This document shows, piece by piece, positions 52,016-61,334 of a DNA stretch of 64,000 nt. Location: assembly GCF_000576555.1 (NCBI RefSeq), contig NZ_CP007145.1:1550001-1614000 (forward strand). The letters are read 5' to 3'. The position numbers and the translations under genes were made by a program. The DNA comes from Hymenobacter swuensis DY53. GTDB lineage: Bacteria > Bacteroidota > Bacteroidia > Cytophagales > Hymenobacteraceae. Within the stretch, counting starts at the first letter, position 1, and each line of letters starts with the position of its first letter. The notes under the pieces are model-generated. The model had not been told where the DNA came from and made no database searches. It was given only the letters and a program-made list of their open reading frames with translations.

Positions 52016-52111
52016 TTCCACTGCCTGCGCTTGTGCGCTGCAATTCGTCGTTACCTTGCGCCACACCGGGCCTCCCAGGTAGTGGGCTCCGGATTCTGGT
52101 ACAACAAGGCA

Positions 52112-53038
52112 ATGACAGGTCGTTTTTTTACGGAAATCAGTATAATAGTGGGGGCGGTGCTGCCAATGGCGGCGGCGGCTCAGGCCACGGAAGCCCGCGC
52201 CATACCGGGCACGCAGGTGTGGCTGGTACCGCCTCCCGGCTTCGGGTCGGCTACCGGCTTCGCGGGGCTCCGGCGGGGCGAAGCCGTGTTGCAGGTGTTT
52301 GATCTGAAGGGAAGCAACTATTACCGGCAGGCCGCCGGGTTCAGCTCGGCCCGGTTTGAGGCGCGCGGAGGCAAAGTTTTGGATTTTAGGGAAGTAACTG
52401 GTGCGGCTTATCCGGCCCGGCTGGTGCGGGTGCGCCTGTCGCCCACGCAGGAATCGTCGCAGCTGCTGTTCGGCGACTCCACATTTGCCGTGCTGCTGGA
52501 TGCCCGCTACCCCGCAGCCGATACGGCCCTGGCCACAGCGGTGCGCCGCAGCCTGCTCAGCGCCACGTACCGGAAGGCCAATGAAACCGGCAGCCCCTCC
52601 ACCATCGGCATGGTCTTCAGCTTTGATGAAAAAAAGTCTCCGTTTGCGCTGGCTGACCTACGGGCCGGCCGGTACGTGTATGCCCTGGGCGGACAGCGCA
52701 AAGCCGATTACGGAACCGAGCCTCTGGTGACGGTAACCACCCACGCGTACAATCCGTCCATCACGGCCGCTGATATCAGTCAGCAGGTGCTGGGGCAGCA
52801 AACCGGCCTGATGGGCTATACGGCCCGCAAAATGGCTTCGGGCAAGATAAACGACCTGGTAACCTACGAAACAGAAGGCTTCGCGCAGCTGCTGGGGCAG
52901 CGGGTGCTGGTGTATCAGCAGGTGACGGTAATAGGCAGCACTGCCGTAGCCATGCAGGCCGTTGCCCGTCAGGATTTTGAGGCGACGCTCACGCAGTTCA
53001 AAAGCCTGACGCACACCATAACCGCCCGCAAGAAGTAA
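52112..53038 (+). CDS. Exported hypothetical protein
   Basis: The 308-residue protein starts at ATG 52112 with a signal-like N-terminus (FTEISIIVGAVLPMAAAAQA). The body is beta/alpha (GTQVWLVPPPGFGSATGFAG, FEARGGKVLDFREVTG, HTITARKK at the end) without a family I recognise. The 'V-PPPGF' opening and the final helix recall periplasmic or lipoprotein-like proteins that bind small partners, but I would not assign a role. Confidence 0.65.
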   Translation: MTGRFFTEISIIVGAVLPMAAAAQATEARAIPGTQVWLVPPPGFGSATGFAGLRRGEAVLQVFDLKGSNYYRQAAGFSSARFEARGGKVLDFREVTGAAYPARLVRVRLSPTQESSQLLFGDSTFAVLLDARYPAADTALATAVRRSLLSATYRKANETGSPSTIGMVFSFDEKKSPFALADLRAGRYVYALGGQRKADYGTEPLVTVTTHAYNPSITAADISQQVLGQQTGLMGYTARKMASGKINDLVTYETEGFAQLLGQRVLVYQQVTVIGSTAVAMQAVARQDFEATLTQFKSLTHTITARKK

Positions 53039-53041
53039 CTG

Positions 53042-53569
53042 CTACACCGCCGCTGCTTGAAACGGAAACCGTGCCAGCTCCTGCCACGGCCCGCCCTGAT
53101 AAGCCCATAGGGTAAAACCCGTGCCCACGGCCTCCAACGGCGTAAAACTGGCGGTTAACTCTTCGTACAGAGTCCGAGCAACGGTGGGCAGGACTTTGTT
53201 TTGCACCGTAACGTGCAGCCGGAGGGGCTGCTGGTCCTGGGGCGTGAGCCAGTCCGCCCAGGTTTTCTGCAGTTCCCGGTGGAGCTGCTGTACCTGCGGG
53301 TTCTCAATCGAATACGCCACGCCCTGCCCCAGAAACCGCAAGCCGCTGACATGTAGCGGGAGGGGAGGCACGGAGGCGGTTACGGCCTGCAGGTGCTGCT
53401 CAATGGTGGCCTGCTCTGCGCCGGGCAAGTGGTGAAAAAGGGTAACGTGAGCTTCTAGGTAGTTGCGTTCCGGCGGGAAATGCTGTTGTCGTAGCCGGTT
53501 GAAGTACTGGTGTGAAGCTGCATCCAGCGTCAGCGTCAGAATGATGGGAGCCACAGGAGAATCGGTCAT
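53042..53569 (-). CDS. 2'-5' RNA ligase / 2H phosphoesterase family protein
   Basis: The 175-residue protein has the two HxT/S motifs of the 2H superfamily, HVTLFH (about residue 40) and HVTVQNK (about residue 120), at the family spacing. LRFLGQGVAYSIENP lies between them. Members hydrolyse cyclic phosphodiesters or ligate RNA ends; the substrate here is unknown. Start at ATG 53569 (MTDSPVAPI) or 53581. It converges with the exported hypothetical gene. Confidence 0.8.
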   Translation of the reverse strand: MTDSPVAPIILTLTLDAASHQYFNRLRQQHFPPERNYLEAHVTLFHHLPGAEQATIEQHLQAVTASVPPLPLHVSGLRFLGQGVAYSIENPQVQQLHRELQKTWADWLTPQDQQPLRLHVTVQNKVLPTVARTLYEELTASFTPLEAVGTGFTLWAYQGGPWQELARFPFQAAAV

Positions 53570-53644
53570 AAAAAAGGGCAAAGCCAGCTGTACGTGAAAT
53601 CCACGCCCGGCGGCTTTGCCCCATTGATTTTACTTATGCCGGAT

Positions 53645-55219
53645 TTACGGTGCCACAATCACCAGGCGGGAGGTTTTGCTGTAGCCGGCCTGGCTTACCC
53701 GCAGAAAGTAAACGCCGCCCGGTAGCCCGGCTGTACGCAGCTGTGCCGTGTTGCTCCCTACATCGGTGCGCAGCTGTCGAACCAGTTGGCCTCGGGTGTT
53801 GCGCAACTCCAGCGTAGCTGATAGTTCGGCGGTGGGCAACAGCACCTGTACCTGCTCCCGGGCCGGGTTAGGATACACCTGAAGCACAAAGTCGCCGGCC
53901 CTGTTGACGGGCTGAACCGAGGAATACGCCACGCGGCCGTCCTCATCGTGCATCGCCAGCCGGTAATACGACTGTCCGGCCAGGGGGGGAGCGTCCAGCA
54001 CTGAGTACGACTGCCCACCGGGCCGGTTTCCGGCAACCACCCGCCCTACGGGCTGCCAGCTGGTACCGGTAGCACTGCGCTCAACCTCAAAATAGCCCAC
54101 CTGCTGCTCGCTGGCAGTCAACCAGTCGAGCCGGACGCCTGCGGTGGTAGCAGTAGCGCCAAACCGCACGAGCGTGACGGGCAGCGGCAGCGCGTCGCGG
54201 AAGCTGACGGCGTCGCCCCGGGTGCAGCCCAGAGCCGCCCCGTAGGCCCGCCCGGTGTAGTTGCCCGTCTGGCCATCAATCCGGAAAATCTCCCCGGTGG
54301 CCGCCCGCACCGTGTATACATTGTCGAACCGGTCAGAGAACATGGCACCCACGTTCCTGTCGCCGGATGGGGTAGCGGGAATTGGGGTGGTTACGGCAGT
54401 TGTAACGGCCACCGGGGCGGTGGCCGGGTTGCTGATGGTCAGGTATTGGTCGGTGAGGCCCAGGTAGCTCACCAGGTTTCCGGTTGCTTTATCGTACACC
54501 CAGTCCTGAATACCGCCCTCGGGCGTAGGCCCAGAGCCACTGGAGCGGATGTAGGCCTCCGCCTGACTGCGGAATGACTCTACCACGGCAGCAGTAGCAG
54601 GGTCGGAGGTGTTGAGGCGCTGCCAGGTGGGCGCGGCAATACTGGTCAGGTCTACGGTGCCTACATACAGACGGGCGTCAGATACGCGGGCCGTATTGGG
54701 CAGCGGAAACCCGAAAAATGTATCGAAAATAATGCGGAATGTGGCTCCCCCGATGTAATACTGACCATTGGGGCCGCTATCAGCCACGAAGTTGAGTGTC
54801 TGCCGCACGTCCGTAGTAGTCTGAGAGCCGGTAGGTTGCGTCAGCTCACTGGCGGGCGGCGTTTCCGGAGCCGTCATGGGCCGAACGGAATCGGCCAGGG
54901 CAGTGCTCAGGTTAATGCGGTAAAGCTGAGGTGTAAACGTCGTGAAGTTGGCCAGGCTCTGCTGCTCCACCCGCATACCGTACAATACCGACTGATCGGC
55001 TTGGTCATAGCCGAGGCCATTGATGATCAGATTATTGCCACCGTTGATGCGCACGGTGCCAACTGTCTGCATGGAGCCATCCTGCAGTACCTGGTACAGC
55101 TGGGAAGGGTTCCGGGCCGAAGCCGGACACGCCGACGATACGGCAAAGCTGCTGGTAGGCAGTTGAGCCCACGCACAATGACTACTGAGCAGGAGTAGGA
55201 AGAGTATAGGGTTTTTCAT
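53645..55219 (-). CDS. Secreted DUF4394-like protein with T9SS sorting domain
   Basis: The 524-residue protein starts at ATG 55219 with signal peptide KNPILFLLLLSSHCAWAQ. The N-terminal ~350 residues form a propeller-like module (LYQVLQDGSMQTVGTVRING, YGMRVEQQSLANFTTFTPQL, VYTVRAATGEIFRIDGQTG). An Ig-like module (VRLDWLTASEQQVGYFEVER) and a type A T9SS sorting domain (LQVYPNPAREQVQVLLP, GGVYFLRVSQAGYSKTSRL) follow. It is exported to the cell surface or medium. Function unknown; an adhesion or binding role is plausible. Confidence 0.8.
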   Translation of the reverse strand: MKNPILFLLLLSSHCAWAQLPTSSFAVSSACPASARNPSQLYQVLQDGSMQTVGTVRINGGNNLIINGLGYDQADQSVLYGMRVEQQSLANFTTFTPQLYRINLSTALADSVRPMTAPETPPASELTQPTGSQTTTDVRQTLNFVADSGPNGQYYIGGATFRIIFDTFFGFPLPNTARVSDARLYVGTVDLTSIAAPTWQRLNTSDPATAAVVESFRSQAEAYIRSSGSGPTPEGGIQDWVYDKATGNLVSYLGLTDQYLTISNPATAPVAVTTAVTTPIPATPSGDRNVGAMFSDRFDNVYTVRAATGEIFRIDGQTGNYTGRAYGAALGCTRGDAVSFRDALPLPVTLVRFGATATTAGVRLDWLTASEQQVGYFEVERSATGTSWQPVGRVVAGNRPGGQSYSVLDAPPLAGQSYYRLAMHDEDGRVAYSSVQPVNRAGDFVLQVYPNPAREQVQVLLPTAELSATLELRNTRGQLVRQLRTDVGSNTAQLRTAGLPGGVYFLRVSQAGYSKTSRLVIVAP

Positions 55220-55476
55220 TTTGGGAAGTAAGGCAGAGGCCCGAAAAAGTCCATATCCGCTTGTGAAAGCCACATTTAACGGTAGGTAAAAGGTACGAAA
55301 CCTGGCCTATAAACTCCTCTTTCCCGAAAATGGATACGCTTTGGTAGGTGTATTTTTATTTGGTTATATAGCTGTAAACCACTCGTTGAGGGTGAAATAC
55401 GGCCTTCACATTGCCGGTTCGGACAAAAGCCACCGAAAATTTTCTTCGCACTTTTACTACTCCACCCTACGTCCCG

Positions 55477-56736
55477 ATGGCCTACTCACTTCTGATCCGC
55501 AACTGCGGCCAATTGCTTACGCTGGCCGGCTCCTCCACTGCCCGGCCCCTCACCGGCTCCGCGCTTACGGACTGGCGCAGCATTTCGGGGGGCTACGTGG
55601 CCTGTGAAAACGACCGGATAGTAGCCGTTGGCCCGATGGCGGAGCTGGATGAAACCCAAGTCACGGCGGCTACCATGGTGCTGGATGCGGCGGGGCGGGT
55701 AGTGCTGCCAGGCTTGGTAGAGTGCCATACCCACCTGGTTTTCGGGGGCAACCGGGCCCATGAGTTTCAGCGCAAGCTCAAGGGCGAAGCCTACCTCGAT
55801 ATTCTGGCCAGCGGCGGCGGTATTCTGAGTACGGTGCAGGCCACGCGGACCGCCTCGCAGGAGCAGCTACTGGCCAATGCACTGCACCACCTGGCGGGTT
55901 TTCAGCGTTACGGCATTACCACACTGGAAGCCAAAAGTGGGTACGGGCTTGATGCGGAAACGGAACTGCGGCTTGTGGAGGTTGCCCGGGAGGCCGGCCG
56001 ACGGCAGCCGGTGCGGGTAGTGCCTGCTTTCCTGGGAGCCCACGTTCCCGGGCCTGAATACCGGGGCCGCCCGGCCGAGTATCTGGCCATGCTGGTGCGC
56101 GACGTGCTGCCGTACCTGAATCCGCAGGAAGTACCGTTCGTGGATATCTTCTGCGAGGAAGGCGCGTTTTCCGTGGCCGACTCGCGGCAGTACCTGGCGC
56201 AGGCGCAGGAGCTGGGGTTCGGCTTGAAAATCCATGCCGAGCAGCTGCACGACCTGGGCGGCTGCGAAATGGCCGCGCAGCTGGGAGCCATCAGCATCGA
56301 CCACGCCGACTATCTGGCTCCGGCCGCCGCCGCGCGCATTGCCCGCCAGAGCCAGGGCCGCACCGTAGCGGTATTGCTGCCGCTGGTGCCGTTGTTTCTG
56401 CGGCAGGACCGGTACGCACCCGGGCGCGCCTTCATTGAGGCCGGACTGCCGGTGGCGCTCAGCACCGACTTCAACCCGGGTTCCTGCCCCAGCAAAAACC
56501 TGTGGTTGGCGGTGTCGGTGGCCTGTCTGAAAATGGGCCTGACGCCTCGTGAGGCCATAGCGGCTGTAACTATCAACGCAGCCTGGGCCATCGGGCAGCA
56601 GCAGGAGTGTGGCAGCCTGGAACCCGGCAAACGGGCCGATATTCTGGTGCTGGACGTGCCTGCGCTGGAGGAAATTCCGTACTGGCTGGGCGAAAACCCG
56701 GTGCAGCAGGTGATTATCGGTGGGAAATTGGTGTAG
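55477..56736 (+). CDS. hutI: Imidazolonepropionase
   Basis: The 419-residue amidohydrolase opens the imidazolone ring in histidine degradation, the step after HutU. Metal ligands His84 and His86 are in VECHTHLVFGGNRAHEF. ARSGDILASGGGILSTVQATRT-type sequence, ITTLEAKSGYGLD, DIFCEEGAFSVADSRQYL and LSTDFNPGSCPSKNLWLAVS are family hallmarks. ATG 55477 is chosen over 55411 for homologous length. It is separated by 34 kb from hutU (19538) and stands alone. Confidence 0.93.
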   Translation: MAYSLLIRNCGQLLTLAGSSTARPLTGSALTDWRSISGGYVACENDRIVAVGPMAELDETQVTAATMVLDAAGRVVLPGLVECHTHLVFGGNRAHEFQRKLKGEAYLDILASGGGILSTVQATRTASQEQLLANALHHLAGFQRYGITTLEAKSGYGLDAETELRLVEVAREAGRRQPVRVVPAFLGAHVPGPEYRGRPAEYLAMLVRDVLPYLNPQEVPFVDIFCEEGAFSVADSRQYLAQAQELGFGLKIHAEQLHDLGGCEMAAQLGAISIDHADYLAPAAAARIARQSQGRTVAVLLPLVPLFLRQDRYAPGRAFIEAGLPVALSTDFNPGSCPSKNLWLAVSVACLKMGLTPREAIAAVTINAAWAIGQQQECGSLEPGKRADILVLDVPALEEIPYWLGENPVQQVIIGGKLV

Positions 56737-56749
56737 CACCTGACCAACA

Positions 56750-56787
56750 GAAAAGCCCGGCCGTCAGACCTGACGACCGGGCTTTTC
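56750..56787. terminator. Bidirectional terminator after hutI
   Basis: GAAAAGCCCGGCCGTCA pairs with TGACGACCGGGCTTTTC with one mismatch around a 4-nt loop. It is flanked by A and T runs, so it serves hutI and the convergent lipoprotein gene. Confidence 0.75.
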
Positions 56788-56809
56788 AGTGCCTGTAGAG
56801 TGCGCTGAA

Positions 56810-57790
56810 TTATAGAGTGTTTAAGCTGGCTATCAGGTCACCGGGGGTGGTTTCCTGCAAAACGGGTGCAAAAGGAACCCCAACCTGCACGGTGCCATCC
56901 TGGCGGCCGTAGTACAGCTTGTTGTCCACCGTCCGGATAACGACGATGCTGACTGCCGCCCCTAGTGGTACCCCACCGCTCCGGAAGATATTGGGTGCGG
57001 TAAAATCACACACGCTCAGGGTTCCGTTGAAGGCGCGGAACACGGCAAATACCATCGTGTTTTTCTGCGGGTCGATGTTGGTGCCGGCTACGTTGACGGT
57101 AATCGTCTGCGGGTTCGGGGTGGAGTAAAACCGGTCACAGTTAAACCAGCCAATGCCCTGGTTGTACAGCACACTGCTCACCGTTATCAGATTGCCGGTA
57201 GGAGTAGGGCTGAGGGTGGAGCCGGGGTCCGTATTCAGCGTCCAGTTAAAGCAGCTGCTGGCAGAGCCGGAACCGCTGCCGGAACTGCCCGGCGCGACAA
57301 ACAGCCGCATGGTATCCTGCGGCGACACGTTGGGCGGGTTCATCGTCTGGAGCCGGATGGTGGCTCCCGGGGCCATGCGAAGGGTGGTATCCTGCGCGGG
57401 CTGCAGGTACACTTCCCCGGCCGACTGCAACACCCGCCCGTTGGATACCGTGGGCATGTTGCTGAGCACCATATCGGCCCGGCTGAAAATCTCCCGGAAA
57501 GCCAGTTGAACCGGTGCGGTTACCACCTGACCGTTCTTCACGAAGGCATTGGCCGGAATCGTCACGATGGTGCCTTTTGAGCCGGTGAAGGTATTGGCGC
57601 GGGTGGGGTCGTAGGTAAAAGTCTGCACGGCAGCTCCCAGCTGCGTCTGCAGGGCTTTCACGGTGCTGGGCACGGGGAGGGTAGGGCCGGGCGTAGTGCC
57701 GTCTTCACACACCACGGTGCCCGCATCAAACTGACAGGCCGGAAGCAAAAAAGGCAGGGTAAGCAGGCTGGCAAACAGTAGTCGTTTCAT
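56810..57790 (-). CDS. Putative lipoprotein of unknown function
   Basis: The 326-residue protein starts at ATG 57790 with a lipoprotein signal (LLFASLLTLPFLLPAC). Beta-rich sequence follows: GTIVTIPANAFVKNGQVVTA, VQLAFREIFSRADMVLSNMP, SAGEVYLQPA. The pattern 'IPANAF...G..V..PV.L...E.F...DMVLSNMPT' recurs in Bacteroidota surface lipoproteins of unknown function. It lies 43 bp after the anti-sigma fusion gene and is probably co-transcribed with it and the sigma factor. Confidence 0.65.
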   Translation of the reverse strand: MKRLLFASLLTLPFLLPACQFDAGTVVCEDGTTPGPTLPVPSTVKALQTQLGAAVQTFTYDPTRANTFTGSKGTIVTIPANAFVKNGQVVTAPVQLAFREIFSRADMVLSNMPTVSNGRVLQSAGEVYLQPAQDTTLRMAPGATIRLQTMNPPNVSPQDTMRLFVAPGSSGSGSGSASSCFNWTLNTDPGSTLSPTPTGNLITVSSVLYNQGIGWFNCDRFYSTPNPQTITVNVAGTNIDPQKNTMVFAVFRAFNGTLSVCDFTAPNIFRSGGVPLGAAVSIVVIRTVDNKLYYGRQDGTVQVGVPFAPVLQETTPGDLIASLNTL

Positions 57791-57832
57791 TGGGTTTTCA
57801 GAGGTAAGTCGGATAGAAGAAATAAGCGGCAC

Positions 57833-59371
57833 TTAGTGTTTGCGCGGGTCTAGGTCCCAGCTGTAGCCAATCTGCACGCCGGTACTCCAGGGGCGGCGGG
57901 GCGCGCGGGTGCTGTCAGGGACCGTGAGCGAATTAAGAAATACTTGCCCCTGGGGCCGGATGGTAAGCCACTGCCCCGGTGCAAACTGGTAGCTGGCAAA
58001 TACGCCCCCGGTAAGAGCCAGATTGAGGCGACGGAAGGGCAGATTCACCGCGTCGGTAGTCCATTGGCGCTGGCCGCAGTTGCAGGCCGAGCCTTCGGTG
58101 GTGCGGGCTCCGGTAAGAAAAGCCACGTTGCCGCCGCCCAGCACTCCGTAGCGCCAGCGGTGGTTGCCCTGCAGCGTCAGCTGGGCCTGCACCGGAATAG
58201 TCAGGAAGCGATACACGTCGCGGAAGTCCTTCTGCAGCAGATTTTCCTGGGAGGTTTTCTTCAGCTGGTAGTTCAGCGAATTGGCAAACTCGGCGTAGCC
58301 CAGACCAGCCGCTACTGTCAGTTGCCGCGAAAAGGCGTAGGCGGCCGTTGCCTGGCCCGAGAAGCCCAGATTCGGCCGCTCCAACCGTTCCAGCTGGGTA
58401 GGTGAGCCCCCCAGGAAGCGGTAGGTGAGGCTTGGGCCAAGCACCAGCTGGGCGCTCCAGTTGCGCAGCCGCAACTCCTGTTTGGTGGGGCGCTTACGGG
58501 CACGACGTTTGGCATGCACTTCCGGCTCGGCCGGCTCCAGCGGTTTGGGCCTGATGGCCAGTAGCGCCAACGGCTCGTTGCTGATTTTCTGCGTCTGTTT
58601 CCGGCTCCGTCGGGTAGCTGTGGCATTTGCGGTGGCGTCTCCGGCGGCAGGGTTTTCGGCGGCAGGGTTTTCGGCAGCTTCCCCGATAGTACGGTTCAGG
58701 TCGGTTCGGCTGCGACGGGCGGCACCGGGCCGCTGCAAGGCGCGGCGGCTCCCTTCGCTTTCCAGGCTCTGGTAGGAAGTACGAGTGGGTTTGGTGGTGC
58801 CTGTCAGCAGCCCGGCGGCCCAGCGTGGGTTGCGCCGCTTGCTGCGCGCCGCGCCGTCGGGGCCGTTTGCCACTCCCGCTACAGCGCCATTCCAGGTGCG
58901 CCGCTCCCGTTTGGTGCGGGCGGTTACAGCTGGGAGCATCGGTGCGCCGGACTTTCCTGCAACAGTTCCGGCTGGTCCCGCAATCGGGCTGACTGTTGAA
59001 GTAGTTGCGCGGGTAATAGCATTGGGTTCAGCAGAGGCCGCAGCAACGGCCGGATTAACCGTGGCGTAGGCTGGCGGTAGTTGCTGCCGGTTGGTTGCAC
59101 GGCCAGCTTCGGGCTGGTTTGTGGGATGCTGGGCTGCCTGGCTGCCAGTTTTATGGCTTGCAAACGGGTGCCAATAGTCATTGCCGATTTTTACGGTGCC
59201 AACCACGAAGGCCAGCAGCAACAGCAGTAACAAGAGCCGCCAGTTGCGCGACTGTTTGGCGGGGACCTGTTCGCGGATAGCGGCCCACACCGCTTCGGGC
59301 GGGGCACTGCCGTAGCCTTCCAATTTGCGGTTCAGGTCCTGGTAAAATTGTTCCGATTCGTGCTCAGTCAT
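57833..59371 (-). CDS. Anti-sigma-like protein fused to an outer-membrane beta-barrel domain
   Basis: The 512-residue protein has a short N-terminal cytoplasmic part (MTEHESEQFYQDLNRKLEGY) and one transmembrane helix (WRLLLLLLLLAFVVGTVKI). A ~230-residue Ala/Arg/Thr-rich linker with repeats (EAAENPAAENPAAGDATANA) leads to a C-terminal ~190-residue beta-barrel-like domain (LVLGPSLTYRFLGG, AAYAFSRQLTVAAGLGYAEF, VFASYQFAPGQWLTIRPQG, VQIGYSWDL). It overlaps the sigma-factor gene by 8 nt, as anti-sigma genes do. The single chain would link inner and outer membrane. Confidence 0.7.
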   Translation of the reverse strand: MTEHESEQFYQDLNRKLEGYGSAPPEAVWAAIREQVPAKQSRNWRLLLLLLLLAFVVGTVKIGNDYWHPFASHKTGSQAAQHPTNQPEAGRATNRQQLPPAYATVNPAVAAASAEPNAITRATTSTVSPIAGPAGTVAGKSGAPMLPAVTARTKRERRTWNGAVAGVANGPDGAARSKRRNPRWAAGLLTGTTKPTRTSYQSLESEGSRRALQRPGAARRSRTDLNRTIGEAAENPAAENPAAGDATANATATRRSRKQTQKISNEPLALLAIRPKPLEPAEPEVHAKRRARKRPTKQELRLRNWSAQLVLGPSLTYRFLGGSPTQLERLERPNLGFSGQATAAYAFSRQLTVAAGLGYAEFANSLNYQLKKTSQENLLQKDFRDVYRFLTIPVQAQLTLQGNHRWRYGVLGGGNVAFLTGARTTEGSACNCGQRQWTTDAVNLPFRRLNLALTGGVFASYQFAPGQWLTIRPQGQVFLNSLTVPDSTRAPRRPWSTGVQIGYSWDLDPRKH

Positions 59372-59918
59372 GGTAGTGAGGGATGTGAGCCTGCTGGTGC
59401 AGGCGTTCTTCCAGTAGGCGGCGGGCCCGGGAAAGCTGCGACTTGCTGGTGCCTTCCGAAATGCCCAGCAGCTCCCCGATTTCGGCGTGCGAGTAGCCTT
59501 CGACGGCGTACAGGTTTAGGACGGTGCGGTAGCCGGGCGGCAGTGTGTTCATCAGCTGCACCACATCGGCAGCGGAAAGCTGATCGAAGGGCGTGCCGTC
59601 CGGATGGGGAATGTCGGCGGCTTCCTCCGTGTCCAGATGCGGCCCCCGCTGCTGGTGCTGGTGCCAGAGATTGAGGGAAGTCGTGACGGCAATGCGGCGC
59701 GCCCAAGCCTCGAAAGGCCCCTGATTACGGAACTGGTCGAGCCGCGTGAAAATCTTCACGAAGGTCAGCTGGAGGGCGTCTTCGGCTTCGGCCCGGGAGG
59801 GACAGTAGCGCAGGCACACGCCCATCAGCTGGTAGCCCAGTCGCTCATAGAGGGCCCGTTGCGCGGCCGGCTGTCCGCGCCGGCAGCCTTCCACGAGGTG
59901 GTCAATTGATTCGGCCAT
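59364..59918 (-). CDS. RNA polymerase sigma factor, ECF subfamily
   Basis: The 184-residue protein has region 2 (LTFVKIFTRLDQFRNQGPFE, AWARRIAVTTSLNLW) and region 4 (LPPGYRTVLNLYAVEGYSHA, EIGELLGISEGTSKSQLSRA), typical of ECF sigma factors. The final 8 nt overlap the start of the anti-sigma/barrel gene, indicating translational coupling. The target genes are not identifiable here; autoregulation of the three-gene unit is likely by family precedent. Confidence 0.92.
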   Translation of the reverse strand: MAESIDHLVEGCRRGQPAAQRALYERLGYQLMGVCLRYCPSRAEAEDALQLTFVKIFTRLDQFRNQGPFEAWARRIAVTTSLNLWHQHQQRGPHLDTEEAADIPHPDGTPFDQLSAADVVQLMNTLPPGYRTVLNLYAVEGYSHAEIGELLGISEGTSKSQLSRARRLLEERLHQQAHIPHYHD

Positions 59919-60134
59919 AGGCGGGAGGCAGATAAGCAGGTAGAAATAACATACGCTAGCGTTGTGCCTCCATGACCGGTCGACCCCGCTCCGGGGTTGC
60001 GTGGCCGGCAGGAATATTTTCGCCCGACGATAAAAGCTTGTACATACCGCACAATATCACCCGAAACCGTAGTTTCGCCGCATCGTCGGGCCTCTTTGGC
60101 CGACTAATTTCTTCGCCTTTGTTCCCGCCCCGCT

Positions 60135-60932
60135 ATGCTGCTGCCCATTTATCAGGTGGATGCCTTCACCGACCGGCCTTTTGCCGGCAACCCCGCTGCC
60201 GTATGTCCGCTGACCGAGTGGCTGCCCACCGACACCATGCAGGCCATTGCCGCCGAAAATAACCTGGCGGAAACGGCCTTTTTCGTGCCAGGGAGCGGGA
60301 ATGAGTACGAAATCCGCTGGTTCACGCCGGCCGTGGAGGTGGAGCTGTGCGGGCACGCTACGCTGGCCTCGGCGCATGTGCTGTACCGTCACCTCCGGTT
60401 TCAGGGCGCGGAAATCGTATTTCACTCGAAAAGCGGCCCGCTGCGGGTAAGTCAGGCTGAAGCCGGGATGCTGACCCTCGACTTCCCGGCCCGGCCCCCG
60501 CACCTCATCACCGAGCACCCCGATGGCCTGCTCGACGGCCTGCGGGCCACCCCGCTCCAGCTGCTGGCCGGCCCCGATCTGGTGTGCGTATTCGCTACCG
60601 AAGCCGAAGTGCGCGCTCTGCACCCCGACATGGCTCACCTCATTAAGGTGGAATACCGGGCCGTTATTGCTACCGCTCCAGGTTCTGAGGGCGTAGATTT
60701 CGTGTCGCGCTTTTTCGGCCCCCGGGTGGGTGTGCCCGAAGATCCGGTAACCGGCTCGGCCCATACTACCCTGGTGCCGTATTGGGCCGCACGGCTGGGC
60801 AAGACCCACCTGCACGCCCGCCAGGTTTCAGCCCGTAGTGGCGACCTGTGGTGCGAGCTGCGCGGCGAACGGGTGCTCATGAGCGGCCACGCCGTTACGT
60901 ATCTACAGGGCGAGATTGAGGTACCAGCGTAA
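60135..60932 (+). CDS. PhzF family isomerase/epimerase-like protein
   Basis: The 265-residue protein has a diaminopimelate-epimerase-like fold. YQVDAFTDRPFAGNPAAVCP at the N-terminus, catalytic Glu46 in ENNLAETAFF, ELCGHATLASAHVLYRHLRF, and DPVTGSAHTTLVPYWAARLG near the C-terminus are all typical. The natural substrate of most PhzF-like proteins is unknown. It is the first gene of a tight plus-strand run; its stop TAA overlaps the next ATG (TAATG). Confidence 0.88.
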   Translation: MLLPIYQVDAFTDRPFAGNPAAVCPLTEWLPTDTMQAIAAENNLAETAFFVPGSGNEYEIRWFTPAVEVELCGHATLASAHVLYRHLRFQGAEIVFHSKSGPLRVSQAEAGMLTLDFPARPPHLITEHPDGLLDGLRATPLQLLAGPDLVCVFATEAEVRALHPDMAHLIKVEYRAVIATAPGSEGVDFVSRFFGPRVGVPEDPVTGSAHTTLVPYWAARLGKTHLHARQVSARSGDLWCELRGERVLMSGHAVTYLQGEIEVPA

Positions 60933-61324
60933 TGCGGCGTGCGGCCTTGGGTCCGTGGGTGCTGCGTTGCGGCATTGCGGCTGTGTGGCTAATCAATGGG
61001 CTGATGTGCAAGGTGCTGCACCTAGTGCCGCGCCACGAAGCTATTGTGGCCCGCATGCTGGGGCCCGCGTATGCCAGCCCGCTCACAAAGCTTATCGGGC
61101 TGGCGGAAATAGGCATGGCCCTCTGGGTACTGAGCGGACGCTACCTGCGGCTGAGTGTGGCTGTGCAAATAGCTCTGGTGCTGACGATGAACGTGCTGGG
61201 ATTCCTGTTGGCTCCCGATTTATTGCTCTGGCATCACTATAACCTGCTGTTTGCTGGCCTATTTACGCTGGTGCTATATTATTATGGCTTTCGGCTGACG
61301 CCCAGGCCTTCCTCTCTATTTTAA
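60932..61324 (+). CDS. DoxX-like four-helix membrane protein
   Basis: The 130-residue membrane protein has about four helices (LRCGIAAVWLINGLMCKVLH, SPLTKLIGLAEIGMALWVLS, VALVLTMNVLGFLL-like, NLLFAGLFTLVLYYYGF). The layout and the first-helix Asn-Gly segment resemble the DoxX-like family. The start overlaps the PhzF stop codon by one base, and the stop is 11 nt before the next gene, so it is part of the same transcript. Function unknown. Confidence 0.75.
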   Translation: MRRAALGPWVLRCGIAAVWLINGLMCKVLHLVPRHEAIVARMLGPAYASPLTKLIGLAEIGMALWVLSGRYLRLSVAVQIALVLTMNVLGFLLAPDLLLWHHYNLLFAGLFTLVLYYYGFRLTPRPSSLF

Positions 61325-61334
61325 TATCAGCCGT

